Positions 28,174 through 37,489 of a stretch of DNA of 64,000 nt are shown here, in pieces. The stretch is from Gluconacetobacter azotocaptans (lineage in GTDB: Bacteria; Pseudomonadota; Alphaproteobacteria; Acetobacterales; Acetobacteraceae): NCBI RefSeq assembly GCF_014174355.1, contig NZ_JABEQF010000012.1, forward strand, positions 29,306 to 93,305, read 5' to 3'. Position numbers and translations under genes: made by a program. Each line of letters opens with the position of its first letter. Positions within the stretch are counted from its first letter, which is position 1. The notes below the pieces were generated by a model, which saw nothing but the letters and a program-made list of their open reading frames with translations, ran no database searches and was not told the origin of the DNA.

Positions 28174-28457
28174 TCTCAACCTCGTGCCGGCGTGACGCTT
28201 CTGGCCATCTCCGTCAGCAAAACGGCGGACGGCGGCGCACCATCCGCTGTTGCGATAGGCCTGAGACAATCCTGCTACAGCGCGGACCGCAGCCGGGAAG
28301 TTTCCTGAAGGTTTGGTATGTCATGTAACGATGCCTCGATAACCCCCGGGTACCTTGAGCGGTCGCCTGGATCGAGCATCGATGGCGGCTCCGACGTCAC
28401 CCTCGGGGGCGGCGTCAGAGTTCGCGGGCGTGGGGCCGTCCTGGCTCCTGGTCGTGG
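28174..28457. other. Gap between the patatin gene and ahpF
   Basis: 284 bp between the patatin start and the ahpF stop (both minus strand). I see no gene and no strong hairpin. It should carry the patatin promoter. The return to high G+C here marks the right edge of the accessory-looking island. Confidence 0.35.
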
Positions 28458-30044
28458 TCAGGCGGCGCTGCGTTCCGTCGCCACGTCTTCCGCCGGCAGG
28501 CGGATCAGGAAATCGAAGGCGGACAGGGCGGCCTTCGCCCCGTCGCCGGCGGCGATGACGATCTGCTTGTATGGCGAAATCGTCGCGTCGCCCGCCGCGA
28601 AGAGGCCCGCGACCGGGGTGGCGCCGCGGTGGTCGATCTCGATTTCGCCGCGCGGGGTCAGCGGCAGCACGCCGTCCAGCCATTCCGTGTTGGGCATCAG
28701 CCCGATCTGCACGAAAATCCCCGCCAGTTCGACCTGATGCACGGCATCGTCGCGCCGGTCGCGATAACTCAGGCCGGTCACATGGCGTTCGTTGCCGTGG
28801 ACCGCGACGGTCTGGGCCATTGTCACGATCGTCACGTTCGCCAGGCTGCGCAGCTTGCGTTGCAGCACGGCATCGGCCCGCAGCGTCTCGCCATATTCCA
28901 GCAGGGTGACGTGCGTCACCAGCCCCGCCAGGTCGATCGCCGCCTCGACGCCGCTGTTGCCGCCGCCGACGACCGCCACGCGCTTGCCTTTGAACAGCGG
29001 CCCGTCGCAATGCGGGCAGTAGGCGACGCCCCTGTTGCGGTATTCGGCCTCGCCCGGCACGTCCATCTGCCGCCAGCGCGCCCCGGGCGCCAGCACGACC
29101 GATTTCGCCTGGACCGTGACGCCGCTTTCCAGCGTGACCTCGTGCAGCCCGCCCGGCGCGGCGGGGACCAGATGTGCCACCCGCTGCTGCGTCATAATCT
29201 CGACATCGTAGGAACGGACGTGATGTTCCAGCGCCGCCGCCAGTTTCGGCCCTTCGGTTTCGGCGACGGAAATGAAATTCTCGATCGCCATCGTGTCGCG
29301 CACCTGCCCGCCGAACCGCTCGGCGATCAGGCCGGTCCGCACCCCCTTGCGCGCGGTATAGACCGCAGCCGCCGCGCCGGCGGGGCCGCCGCCGACCACC
29401 AGGACATCGAACGGGTCCTGCCCGGCGATGTGCGCCGCCGACCGGGTGGCCGCGCCGCTGTCGATCCGCGACAGGATCTCGCCGACATCCATGCGGCCCT
29501 GGGCGAACGGCGCGCCGTTCAGGAACATTGACGGTACCGACAGGATCTGGCGCTGTTCGACCTCGCTCTGAAACACGGCGCCGTCGATCGCCACATGGCG
29601 GATGCGCGGGTTGATGACGCTGATGGCGTTCAGTGCCTGCACGACATCCGGGCAGTTCTGGCAGGACAACGAAAAATAGGTCTCGAACCGATAATCGCCG
29701 TCCAGCGCGCGGATTTGCGCGACCATCTCGGGCGCGATCTTCGGCGGATGGCCGCCGACCTGCAAAACCGCCAGCACCAGCGAGGTGAATTCATGCCCCA
29801 TGGGCACGCCGGCAAAGCACAGTTCGATGTCGGTGCCGGGCCTGCGGATCAGGAACGACGGCCGGCGTGGATCCTCCCCCCCTTGCCTGACGTTGACGCG
29901 GTCCGACAGGCCGGCCAGCTCCTGCAACAGCTCGGCCAGCGCTGCCGATTGCGCATCGTCCCCCAGGGACGGCACCAGTTCGACCGGATGGGACAGGGTG
30001 GAAAAATGGGTCCGCAACTGGGAGCGGATCGAATCGTCCAGCAT
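28458..30044 (-). CDS. ahpF: Alkyl hydroperoxide reductase subunit F
   Basis: 528 residues from ATG 30044. Flavoprotein that reduces AhpC with NAD(P)H. The N-terminal double-thioredoxin domain carries a CQNC disulfide (about residue 130). The thioredoxin-reductase part has FAD-binding [17 protein letters not shown], redox centre CPHCDG, NAD-binding [15 protein letters not shown] and FAAGDA near the end. Length and domain order match AhpF. The upstream in-frame extension reads through the hairpin repeat and is rejected. ahpC lies 119 bp upstream on the same strand, separated by a hairpin repeat. Confidence 0.95.
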   Translation of the reverse strand: MLDDSIRSQLRTHFSTLSHPVELVPSLGDDAQSAALAELLQELAGLSDRVNVRQGGEDPRRPSFLIRRPGTDIELCFAGVPMGHEFTSLVLAVLQVGGHPPKIAPEMVAQIRALDGDYRFETYFSLSCQNCPDVVQALNAISVINPRIRHVAIDGAVFQSEVEQRQILSVPSMFLNGAPFAQGRMDVGEILSRIDSGAATRSAAHIAGQDPFDVLVVGGGPAGAAAAVYTARKGVRTGLIAERFGGQVRDTMAIENFISVAETEGPKLAAALEHHVRSYDVEIMTQQRVAHLVPAAPGGLHEVTLESGVTVQAKSVVLAPGARWRQMDVPGEAEYRNRGVAYCPHCDGPLFKGKRVAVVGGGNSGVEAAIDLAGLVTHVTLLEYGETLRADAVLQRKLRSLANVTIVTMAQTVAVHGNERHVTGLSYRDRRDDAVHQVELAGIFVQIGLMPNTEWLDGVLPLTPRGEIEIDHRGATPVAGLFAAGDATISPYKQIVIAAGDGAKAALSAFDFLIRLPAEDVATERSAA

Positions 30045-30078
30045 GGAAAAGTCCTTTTCCTGTCGGGATTGCACAGAT

Positions 30079-30160
30079 CGGGCGTTGCCCGGACCCCGAT
30101 CATGAATAATAATTGGTTTCCAAAGGCGACTGCCTTTGGCGGGTTCAGGGCAGCGCCCTG
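30079..30160. repeat. Dispersed hairpin repeat (inverse copy C) between ahpC and ahpF
   Basis: Hairpins at 30079-30091 (CGGGC-gtt-GCCCG), 30120-30139 (CCAAAGGC-gact-GCCTTTGG) and 30146-30160 (CAGGGC-agc-GCCCTG). The order is reversed relative to copies A and B. It begins 4 bp past the ahpC stop and sits inside the ahpC-ahpF unit, so it could attenuate transcription or stabilise the ahpC message. Confidence 0.8.
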
Positions 30161-30163
30161 ATG

Positions 30164-30727
30164 TTAGATCTTCCCGATCAGGTCCAGCGACGGCGACAGG
30201 GTGGTCTCGCCCTCTTTCCACTTGGCCGGGCAGACCTCGCCCGGGTGGCTGGCGACGTACTGTGCGGCCTTGATCTTGCGCAGCAATTCCTGCGCGTCGC
30301 GGCCGACGCCGCCGGACGTGATCTCGACGATCTGGATGCGTCCCTCGGGATCGACGACGAAGGTGCCGCGGTCGGCCAGGCCTTCCTCTTCCACCATGAC
30401 GTCGAAATTACGGGCGATGGTGCCCGTCGGGTCGCCCAGCATCGTATAGCGGATCTTGCCGATCGCCGGCGACGTGTCATGCCACGCCTTGTGCGCGAAA
30501 TGGGTGTCGGTCGATACGCTGTAGACCTCCACGCCCAGTTTCTGGAAAATGTCGTAATGCTCGGCCAGATCTTCCAGTTCGGTCGGGCAGACGAAGGTGA
30601 AGTCGGCCGGATAGAAGAAGAAGACCGCCCATTTGCCCGCCACGTCGGCGTTCGTCACGCGGATGAATTTTCCGTCGCGATAGGCATGGGTGTCGAATGG
30701 CTTGATGGTCGCGTTGATGCGGGGCAT
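30164..30727 (-). CDS. ahpC: Alkyl hydroperoxide reductase subunit C (typical 2-Cys peroxiredoxin)
   Basis: 187 residues from ATG 30727. Reduces hydrogen peroxide and organic peroxides. Peroxidatic Cys47 is in [13 protein letters not shown] and resolving Cys166 is in [10 protein letters not shown], the exact AhpC arrangement. AGGAG upstream supports the start; the longer frame adds a 16-residue leader without support. The gene is divergent from oxyR (166-bp gap), the classic arrangement for peroxide-induced activation by OxyR, and ahpF follows on the same strand. Confidence 0.96.
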   Translation of the reverse strand: MPRINATIKPFDTHAYRDGKFIRVTNADVAGKWAVFFFYPADFTFVCPTELEDLAEHYDIFQKLGVEVYSVSTDTHFAHKAWHDTSPAIGKIRYTMLGDPTGTIARNFDVMVEEEGLADRGTFVVDPEGRIQIVEITSGGVGRDAQELLRKIKAAQYVASHPGEVCPAKWKEGETTLSPSLDLIGKI

Positions 30728-30806
30728 ATCGCTCTCCTGTTGAATGGCGCCGGACCGATGTCCCATATCCCCCATGACAGGTGAAATCGTTTGTATCTGT
30801 GTCTGT

Positions 30807-30823
30807 GATCGGTATTGCCGATC
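30807..30823. promoter_or_regulatory. Palindromic LysR-type (OxyR) operator candidate
   Basis: GATCGG-tattg-CCGATC is a perfect 6-bp inverted repeat with a 5-bp spacer in the ahpC/oxyR divergent gap. Spacing and location suit an OxyR/LysR-type half-site pair; it is not the E. coli ATAG-type OxyR consensus, so the assignment is tentative. Confidence 0.45.
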
Positions 30824-30893
30824 ATGCGCCGGACGAAACAGACAGGTTGTGCCTATATTGAAAGGGTAACCGAACGGTCCTATCTATCAATCC

Positions 30894-31832
30894 ATGTCCT
30901 ATCTTCCGCTCGCCGGCCTGTCCCTGCGCGATATCGAATATGCGGTCGCGGTCGCCGACCTGCAGCATTTCGGCCGCGCGGCGGACCGGTGCGGCGTCAG
31001 CCAGGCCGGCCTGTCGGAACAGGTCCGCAAGCTGGAAGACCTGCTGGGCGTAGCACTGTTCGAGCGGACGCGCCGGCAGGTGTCGGTGACGCCGGAAGGC
31101 GAACGGCTGCTGGCCCAGGGGCGTGACATCCTGGCCGCCGCGCGGACGATGCTGGAAATGGCGCGGCAGCATACCGGCCCGCTGTCCGGCATCCTGCGGC
31201 TGGGCATCATCGCGACGCTCGGCCCCTATTATATGCCGGCCCTGCTGCAGCAGATCCGCGACGCCTATCCGGACTTGAAACTGCGGCTGGAGGAAAGCCG
31301 GACGGCGGCGATGCTGCGCATGCTGCGGGCGAACGAACTGGACGTGGCGATCGTCGCCCTGCCGCTGGACGAGGCCGGCCTGGCCACCGAGGCGGTATTC
31401 CGTGAACCCTTCATGGCGGTCTTCCCGTCCGGCCACGCCCATGGCTGCCGCCCGGCGATCACCCAGCCGGATCTGGCCGGGCCGGACCTGCTGCTGCTGG
31501 AAGAGGGGCATTGCCTGCGCGACCAGGCATTGTCGCTGTGCAGCAGTGCTGCGGGGGCGGCGCATGACGGACGGCTGGCCACCAGCCTGGAGATGCTGTG
31601 GCACATGATCGGCGCGGGCGAGGGCTATTCGCTGATCCCGCTTCTGGCCTTGCAGAACCGGGCCGACGTGAACGGCCTGATCGAGATCGTACCCGTGCAG
31701 GACGACCAGGCCGCGCGGACGATCGGCCTGGTCTGGCGCGCGTCCGATCCACGCGCCGACGCCTATCGCGCATTCGCCGGCCTGCTGCGGACATTCACTC
31801 CGCAGGGCTGCCAGCCCGTGCCGGCGGCATGA
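30894..31832 (+). CDS. oxyR: Hydrogen-peroxide-responsive LysR regulator OxyR
   Basis: 312 residues. N-terminal winged helix (SLRDIEYAVAVADLQHFGRAADRCGVSQAGLSEQ), then a LysR substrate domain. The peroxide-sensing pair is Cys207 and Cys216 in GHCLRDQALSLC, with the same 9-residue spacing as OxyR Cys199/Cys208. It should activate the divergent ahpC-ahpF unit on oxidation. No clear Shine-Dalgarno precedes ATG 30894. Its stop overlaps the start of the following transporter gene by 4 nt (ATGA), so the two are translationally coupled. Confidence 0.94.
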   Translation: MSYLPLAGLSLRDIEYAVAVADLQHFGRAADRCGVSQAGLSEQVRKLEDLLGVALFERTRRQVSVTPEGERLLAQGRDILAAARTMLEMARQHTGPLSGILRLGIIATLGPYYMPALLQQIRDAYPDLKLRLEESRTAAMLRMLRANELDVAIVALPLDEAGLATEAVFREPFMAVFPSGHAHGCRPAITQPDLAGPDLLLLEEGHCLRDQALSLCSSAAGAAHDGRLATSLEMLWHMIGAGEGYSLIPLLALQNRADVNGLIEIVPVQDDQAARTIGLVWRASDPRADAYRAFAGLLRTFTPQGCQPVPAA

Positions 31833-32881
31833 GGGGGGCAGGCATTCCGCTGGCGCTGCTCTCGGCGGTGCTGTTCGGCGCCAGCACGCCGTTCGCCAAG
31901 CTGCTGCTGGGGTCCATCGACCCGCTGATGATGGCGGGGCTGCTGTACCTGGGGTCGGGCGTCGGGCTGGCGGCCGTCACGTTCTGCCGGTCCGCGCTGC
32001 GTATTCCGGCGGCCGAGGCTCCGCTCCGCCGGGCGGACCTGCCCCGGCTTGGGCTGGTCGTCCTGTCGGGGGGCGTCGGCGGGCCGGTGCTGCTGATGCT
32101 CGGCCTGGCGCGCACGGACGCCGCCAGCGCGTCCCTGCTGCTGAACCTCGAAGGGCTGGCGACGATGGGCATCGCCTGGGTAGTGTTCCATGAAAATGTG
32201 GACCGGCGGCTGCTGGCCGGGGCGTGCGCCATCCTGGCCGGCGCCCTGCTGCTGTCATGGCAGGGGCATGCCGCGCTGGGCGTGGGCGCGCTGTACATCG
32301 CCGGCGCCTGCCTGTGCTGGGGGATCGACAACAATCTGACGGGCCGGCTCTCGGCGGCCGATCCGGTGCAGATCGCCATGATCAAGGGCCTGTGCGCCGG
32401 CGGCATCACGCTGGGGCTCGCCGGCCTTCACGGGGCGGCCGTGCCATCCATTGCCGGCATCCTCTCGGCCGCCGGGGTCGGTTTCGCGGGATATGGCGTC
32501 AGCCTGACCCTGTTCGTGCTGGGGCTGCGGCATCTGGGCGCGGCGCGGACCGGCGCCTATTTCGCGCTGGCGCCCTTCGTGGGGGCGGTCCTTTCGCTTG
32601 TCCTGCTGCATGACCCGCTGACGCTCCGGCTGCTGGTCGCAGGCGGGCTGATGGGGGTCGGCCTGTGGCTGCACCTGTCCGAACGCCATGACCATGTGCA
32701 TGTGCACGAACCGATGGAACACGAACATCGGCACATCCACGACGCGCATCACCAGCATGCCCACAGCGCCGACGATCCGCCGGGCGAACCTCATACGCAC
32801 CGTCACCGGCATGACCGCCTGGTCCACCGTCATCCGCATTACCCGGACCTGCATCACCGGCATCCGCATCCCCACGAATAG
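31829..32881 (+). CDS. EamA/DMT-family transporter with long histidine-rich tail
   Basis: 350 residues; ATG 31829 overlaps the oxyR stop (ATGA). About ten hydrophobic segments in two EamA repeats (GASTPFAKLLLGSIDPLMM, then GIDNNLTGRLSAADPVQIAMIKGL), typical of drug/metabolite transporters. After the last helix come about 60 residues dominated by His, Asp, Arg and Pro (HDHVHVHEP, HEHRHIHD, HRHRHDRLVHRHPHYPDLHHRHPHPHE). Such a tail probably binds metal ions (Zn, Ni, Co or Cu) and suggests metal or metal-complex export, or metal sensing by the transporter. The substrate is unknown. Confidence 0.82.
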   Translation: MRGAGIPLALLSAVLFGASTPFAKLLLGSIDPLMMAGLLYLGSGVGLAAVTFCRSALRIPAAEAPLRRADLPRLGLVVLSGGVGGPVLLMLGLARTDAASASLLLNLEGLATMGIAWVVFHENVDRRLLAGACAILAGALLLSWQGHAALGVGALYIAGACLCWGIDNNLTGRLSAADPVQIAMIKGLCAGGITLGLAGLHGAAVPSIAGILSAAGVGFAGYGVSLTLFVLGLRHLGAARTGAYFALAPFVGAVLSLVLLHDPLTLRLLVAGGLMGVGLWLHLSERHDHVHVHEPMEHEHRHIHDAHHQHAHSADDPPGEPHTHRHRHDRLVHRHPHYPDLHHRHPHPHE

Positions 32882-33159
32882 GGCCGCGTTCTTTCCGCCG
32901 GGCGAAGCTCGGACTCCGCCCCAGCCTTCCCCGGCACGACGATCGTGCCCTGCAACTCACTCCGACCCCGTCACGTTTCCCCCAGGCGATTCAGGTTACT
33001 CCTGCACTGACGGCCCCGTGGGGGCAGATCACCGACGCCGTGCCGAATGCCGTCCACTGGCCGGCGTGTCGGATGACGCCGGGTGAGATGGCGCGCCCGT
33101 GTTCGCGTGGTCGGAATGGAGGTGTTATCCATGGCGAGAGTTGGGATGGCCGCGCATCC

Positions 33160-36100
33160 ATGAACGCGATCGTTCGCCTCGCGCTCGCGCGTCCCTACAC
33201 GTTCGTCGTGATGGCGATCCTGATCGCCATGGCCGGGGTATTGTCGGCGATCCGGACGCCGACCGATATCTTTCCCGACATTCGCATTCCCGTGGTCGCC
33301 GTGGCCTGGACCTATACCAGCCTGTCGCCGGCCGAGATGTCCGGCCGCATCGTGCTGCCGTTCCAGCGGGCGCTCACCACGACCGTGAACGACATCGAGC
33401 ATATCGAAAGCCAGTCGCTGACGGGCATCGGCGTGACCAAGATCTTCTTCCAGCCGGGTGTCGACGTCCGGCTGGCCAACGCGCAGGTCACGGCCATCGC
33501 CCAGACCATCCTGCGCCAGCTTCCGGTCGGAACGACGCCCCCGCTGATCCTGAACTACAGCGCCTCGACGGTGCCCATCGTGCAACTGGCGCTGTCGGGG
33601 AACGGGCTGACCGAGCAGCAGCTTTACGATTACGGCTTCAATTTCATCCGCAACCGGCTGGTGACGGTTCCGGGAGCGGCGATCCCGTTCCCTTATGGCG
33701 GGCGGGTGCGGCAGATCCAGATGGACCTCGACCCCCGCCAGCTTCAATCGCGCGGGGTCTCGGCGCGGGATGTCGGCAACGCCCTGGCCAGCCAGACCCA
33801 GATCACCCCGGCCGGCTTCGTGAAGATCGGCATGTATCAGTATAATTTCCGGCTGAACAACGCGCCGGTTTCGGTCGAACAGCTCAACATGCTGCCCGTC
33901 CGCACGGTGAACGGCGCCGTGGTCCGCGTTCGCGACGTGGCCCACGTGCGCGACGGCGCGACGCCGCAGCAGAACGTCGTCCATGTCGATGGCCAGCGTT
34001 CGGCCCTGCTGACGGTCCTGAAATCCGGTGCGACCTCCACCATCGCGATCGTCGCGGGGATCAAGGCGATGGTGCCCGACGCGACGCGGGGACTGCCGAA
34101 GCAGCTTCACCTCACGCCGGTCAACGATCAGTCGCTGTTCGTGAAGGCGGCCGTGGACGGCGTGCTGCGGGAAGGGGCCATCGCGGCGGGCCTGACCAGT
34201 CTCATGATCCTGCTGTTTCTGGGGTCGTGGCGGTCCACGCTGATCGTGGCGACGTCCATTCCGCTGTCGGTCATGGGCGCCATCGCCGCCTTGTCGGCGC
34301 TGGGCGAGACGCTGAACGTCATGACGCTGGGCGGGCTTGCGCTGGCCGTGGGCATCCTGGTGGACGAGGCGACGGTCACGATCGAGAATATCGAGCGCCA
34401 TCTGGAACAGGGCAAGGACGTTCAGGCCGCCATCGTGGACGGATCGGGCGAGATCATCGTTCCGGCCTTCCTCTCGCTGCTGTGCATCTGCATCGTGTTC
34501 ATCCCGATGTTCTATCTGCCCGGCGTGTCGGGTTTTTTGTTCGTGCCGATGGCGCTGGCCGTGATCTTTGCGATGGTGATGTCCTTCCTTCTGTCGCGCA
34601 CGCTCGTGCCCACCATGGCGATGTTCCTGCTGCGGCGGCATGACCAGGGCGGCGCGCGGCCGGGGGGCGTGGTTACGGGCTTCCTGCAAGGGTTCGAACG
34701 GCGCTTCGACGCGCTGCGGGGGCGTTACGGTGCGCTGCTGGAAGTCATTTTGGACCATCGCGCCCGCTTCGTATTCGGCTTTCTGGGCTTCGCCTGCCTC
34801 AGCCTGGGCCTGCTGCCTTTCCTCGGGCGGAACTTCTTCCCGCAGGTGGATGCCGGGGCGATGACGCTGCATGTGCGCGGGCCGGTCGGCATGCGGATCG
34901 AGGAAACATCCGCCCTGTTCCAGCGGATCGAAAAGCAGATCCGCCAGCGCATTCCGGCCGGCGAACTGGCCTCGATCGCCGATAACATCGGCCTGCCGAC
35001 CAGCGCCATCAACACGGCCTACAATGCCTCGGGCACCATCGGACCGCAGGATGGCGACATCCTGGTGTCACTCAAGGAAAACCACCACCCCACCGCGCGC
35101 TACATCCGGAGCCTCCGCGCCACGTTGCCCAGGCTCTTCCCGGAAGCGACCTTTGCCTTTCTTCCGTCGGATATCACCAGCCAGATCCTCAATTTCGGTG
35201 CGCCGGCCCCGATCGACATCCAGGTCAGCGGACCGCGCCCGGACGAAACCCGGCAGTTTGCCGAACGGATCGTGCGCGAAATCCGCGGGATCGACGGCCT
35301 TGTCGATGCCCGCGTCCAGCAGCCGGGTCATTATCCCGAACTCCGCTTCGACGCGGACAGGACCCGGATCAATCAGTTCGGCCTGACGGAAGGCGACGTC
35401 ACCAACAGCATCGCGACCGCAATCGCCGGCACGTCGCAGACCGCGCCCCTGTACTGGCTGAATTCGGAAAGCATGGTCACCTATCCGATTGCCGTGCAGA
35501 TGCCCGAATATCGGATCGACGCGCTGTCGGATATCATCGGCCTGCCGGTGACGGGCGCGTCGGCGACACAGCTTCAGGTGCTGGGCGCGCTGGGCACCAT
35601 CACACGCGGCACGACCTCGCCGGTCGAAGCGCAGTACAATATCCGCCCGCTGATCGACGTCTTCGCGGGGGCCGACGGGCGCGATCTCGGGGCGGTCGCG
35701 GCGGACGTGCAGGACGTCCTGCACGGGCTGGAGCACGAGCGCCCCGAGACGGTCACCGTCACGCTGCGCGGCCAGTACCAGGCCATGGCGACGGCCTTCA
35801 CCGGCATGGGGTTCGGCCTGCTGGGCGCGATCGTGCTGATCTATCTTCTGATCGTCGTCAATTTTCAAAGCTGGACCGATCCCTGCATCGTCGTCCTGGC
35901 CCTGCCGGCGGCGCTGGCCGGCATCTGCTGGATGCTGTTCGCGACCGGGACGCCGTTGTCGGTTCCCGTCCTGACGGGGGCGATCATGTGCATGGGCGTC
36001 GCCACGGCCAACTCCATCCTGGTCATCAGCTTCTGCCGCGAACAGCTCGCCGAGCATGGCGACGCGATTCAGGCGGCCCTGGCCGGAGGCAGGACCCGAT

Positions 36101-36324
36101 TGCGGCCGGTCATCATGACGGCCCTGGCGATGATCATCGGCATGCTGCCCATGGCGCTGGGGTTCGGCGAGGGCGGCGAACAGAACGCGCCGCTGGGGCG
36201 CGCCGTCATCGGCGGCCTGATGTTCGCCACCTGCGCCTCGCTGTTCTTCGTGCCGACCCTGTTTGCCATCATCTACGACCGGCGCGCGCGGCGCACCGCG
36301 CGCGGAACCCCCCTCCATGCCTGA
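33160..36324 (+). CDS. RND efflux permease (HAE1-like)
   Basis: 1054 residues from ATG 33160. Inner-membrane proton-driven pump of a tripartite efflux system. Features: one N-terminal membrane segment, two large periplasmic loops, about twelve membrane helices, the first-loop block DIFPDIRIPVVAVAWTY, and the TM4 proton-relay block GILVDEATVTIENIERH, where the usual Asp-Asp is Asp-Glu. Substrates are probably small hydrophobic compounds or organic acids; none can be assigned. The upstream 40-residue extension (33040) has no RND character. Gene order is permease, adaptor, outer-membrane factor; the adaptor starts inside the last 8 nt of this gene. Confidence 0.9.
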   Translation: MNAIVRLALARPYTFVVMAILIAMAGVLSAIRTPTDIFPDIRIPVVAVAWTYTSLSPAEMSGRIVLPFQRALTTTVNDIEHIESQSLTGIGVTKIFFQPGVDVRLANAQVTAIAQTILRQLPVGTTPPLILNYSASTVPIVQLALSGNGLTEQQLYDYGFNFIRNRLVTVPGAAIPFPYGGRVRQIQMDLDPRQLQSRGVSARDVGNALASQTQITPAGFVKIGMYQYNFRLNNAPVSVEQLNMLPVRTVNGAVVRVRDVAHVRDGATPQQNVVHVDGQRSALLTVLKSGATSTIAIVAGIKAMVPDATRGLPKQLHLTPVNDQSLFVKAAVDGVLREGAIAAGLTSLMILLFLGSWRSTLIVATSIPLSVMGAIAALSALGETLNVMTLGGLALAVGILVDEATVTIENIERHLEQGKDVQAAIVDGSGEIIVPAFLSLLCICIVFIPMFYLPGVSGFLFVPMALAVIFAMVMSFLLSRTLVPTMAMFLLRRHDQGGARPGGVVTGFLQGFERRFDALRGRYGALLEVILDHRARFVFGFLGFACLSLGLLPFLGRNFFPQVDAGAMTLHVRGPVGMRIEETSALFQRIEKQIRQRIPAGELASIADNIGLPTSAINTAYNASGTIGPQDGDILVSLKENHHPTARYIRSLRATLPRLFPEATFAFLPSDITSQILNFGAPAPIDIQVSGPRPDETRQFAERIVREIRGIDGLVDARVQQPGHYPELRFDADRTRINQFGLTEGDVTNSIATAIAGTSQTAPLYWLNSESMVTYPIAVQMPEYRIDALSDIIGLPVTGASATQLQVLGALGTITRGTTSPVEAQYNIRPLIDVFAGADGRDLGAVAADVQDVLHGLEHERPETVTVTLRGQYQAMATAFTGMGFGLLGAIVLIYLLIVVNFQSWTDPCIVVLALPAALAGICWMLFATGTPLSVPVLTGAIMCMGVATANSILVISFCREQLAEHGDAIQAALAGGRTRLRPVIMTALAMIIGMLPMALGFGEGGEQNAPLGRAVIGGLMFATCASLFFVPTLFAIIYDRRARRTARGTPLHA

Positions 36325-37489
36325 TCCCGATCCATCGCCGCCCGCCGGACGCAAGCCAAGGCCGGGGCGCATCGTCATTGCCGGTGCCGTCGTGTTCGGG
36401 ATCATTCTCGTGGCGGGAACACTCGCGCGCATTCACTCCCGCCACCAGCTTCACGCCGAAAACGTCGCGGCCGCGGTTCCCACGGTGACCGTCGTGCATC
36501 CGGGCGGCAACGCGATCGATACGCTGGTTCTGCCGGGCGTGCTTCAGGCATGGTACAGCGCGCCCGTCTATGCGCGCACCAGCGGTTACCTGCGGCGCTG
36601 GTACGTCGATATCGGGCAGAAGGTGCAGGAAGGCCAGGTTCTCGCGGAAATCGACACACCGGATGTCGACCTGCAGCTTGCCGCGGCGCGGGCGGCGCTG
36701 GGAACGCGGACCGCGCAACGCGATCTGGCGGGGATTACCTCCCGGCGCTGGAATCGCCTCAACGCGCAAAATGCCGTGTCACAGCAGGAGACGGACGAAC
36801 GCCGGGGCAATTTCGCGGCCAGCGAGGCGACGCGCCACGAAGCGGCGGCCGAGGTCGAGCGGCTGGAGACGCTCTCGGGCTTCAAGCGCATCGTGGCCCC
36901 CTTTTCCGGGGTCGTGACCAGCCGCGCGACGGATATCGGCGCGCTGATCATCGCCGGCACGTCGACGACCCAGCCGCTGTTCACCGTGTCGGACGTGACG
37001 CGCCTGCGCCTCTATGTCCGGGTGCCGCAGGCGTATGCGGCGCGGATGCGGGATGGTCTGCGCGTGCATTTCACGGTCCCCGACTATCAGGGGCGCACGT
37101 TCGAGGCGCGTTTGTTCCGCTCGGCGGATGCCGTCGATTCCCCGTCGGGCTCCATGCTGGTGCAACTGGTCCATGACAACGCGGACGGTCTTCTGAAACC
37201 CGGCGCCTATGCGCAGATCGCCTTTACGTTCGACGGTCAGGGTGCTGCGGCCTCGCCGACCGTGCGCATTCCGGCCAGCAGCCTGCTGTTCCGCAAGGAC
37301 GGCACCACCGTGGCGCTGGTGGACGGCAACGGGCATGTCAGGATCAAGCCGATTTCGATCGTGACCGATTTCGGCACGGAACTGGAAGTCACCGGCCTGA
37401 CGCCGCAAAGCGTGGTCATCGACACGCCGATGGACGACATCCGGGACGGGGACGAGGTCAACCCCCAGGAGAACAAGCATGCCTCCTAG
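36317..37489 (+). CDS. RND adaptor (membrane-fusion) protein
   Basis: 390 residues from ATG 36317, which overlaps the RND permease stop by 8 nt. A membrane anchor (IVIAGAVVFGIILVAGTLARI) leads to the barrel-sandwich hybrid (YARTSGYLRRWYVDIGQKVQEGQVLAEIDTPDVD), a coiled-coil hairpin (LAAARAALGTRTAQRDLAGI... ATRHEAAAEVERLETL), the second lipoyl half (IVAPFSGVVTSRATDIGAL) and a beta-barrel/proximal domain. It links the pump to the outer-membrane factor encoded next; a Shine-Dalgarno for that gene (AGGAG) lies inside this gene's end. Confidence 0.9.
   Translation: MPDPDPSPPAGRKPRPGRIVIAGAVVFGIILVAGTLARIHSRHQLHAENVAAAVPTVTVVHPGGNAIDTLVLPGVLQAWYSAPVYARTSGYLRRWYVDIGQKVQEGQVLAEIDTPDVDLQLAAARAALGTRTAQRDLAGITSRRWNRLNAQNAVSQQETDERRGNFAASEATRHEAAAEVERLETLSGFKRIVAPFSGVVTSRATDIGALIIAGTSTTQPLFTVSDVTRLRLYVRVPQAYAARMRDGLRVHFTVPDYQGRTFEARLFRSADAVDSPSGSMLVQLVHDNADGLLKPGAYAQIAFTFDGQGAAASPTVRIPASSLLFRKDGTTVALVDGNGHVRIKPISIVTDFGTELEVTGLTPQSVVIDTPMDDIRDGDEVNPQENKHAS

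Noticed and set aside
28318..28737. 139-residue plus-strand frame between patatin and ahpF
   Set aside because: Two thirds overlap the ahpF coding region in antisense and the remaining part has no ribosome site.
32688..33086. Metal-binding-looking frame (MTMCMCTNRWNTNIGTSTTRI...) in the His-tail region
   Set aside because: It is an out-of-frame reading of the His-rich tail of the DMT transporter; its Thr/Ile/Met pattern comes from the CAC/CAT repeats.
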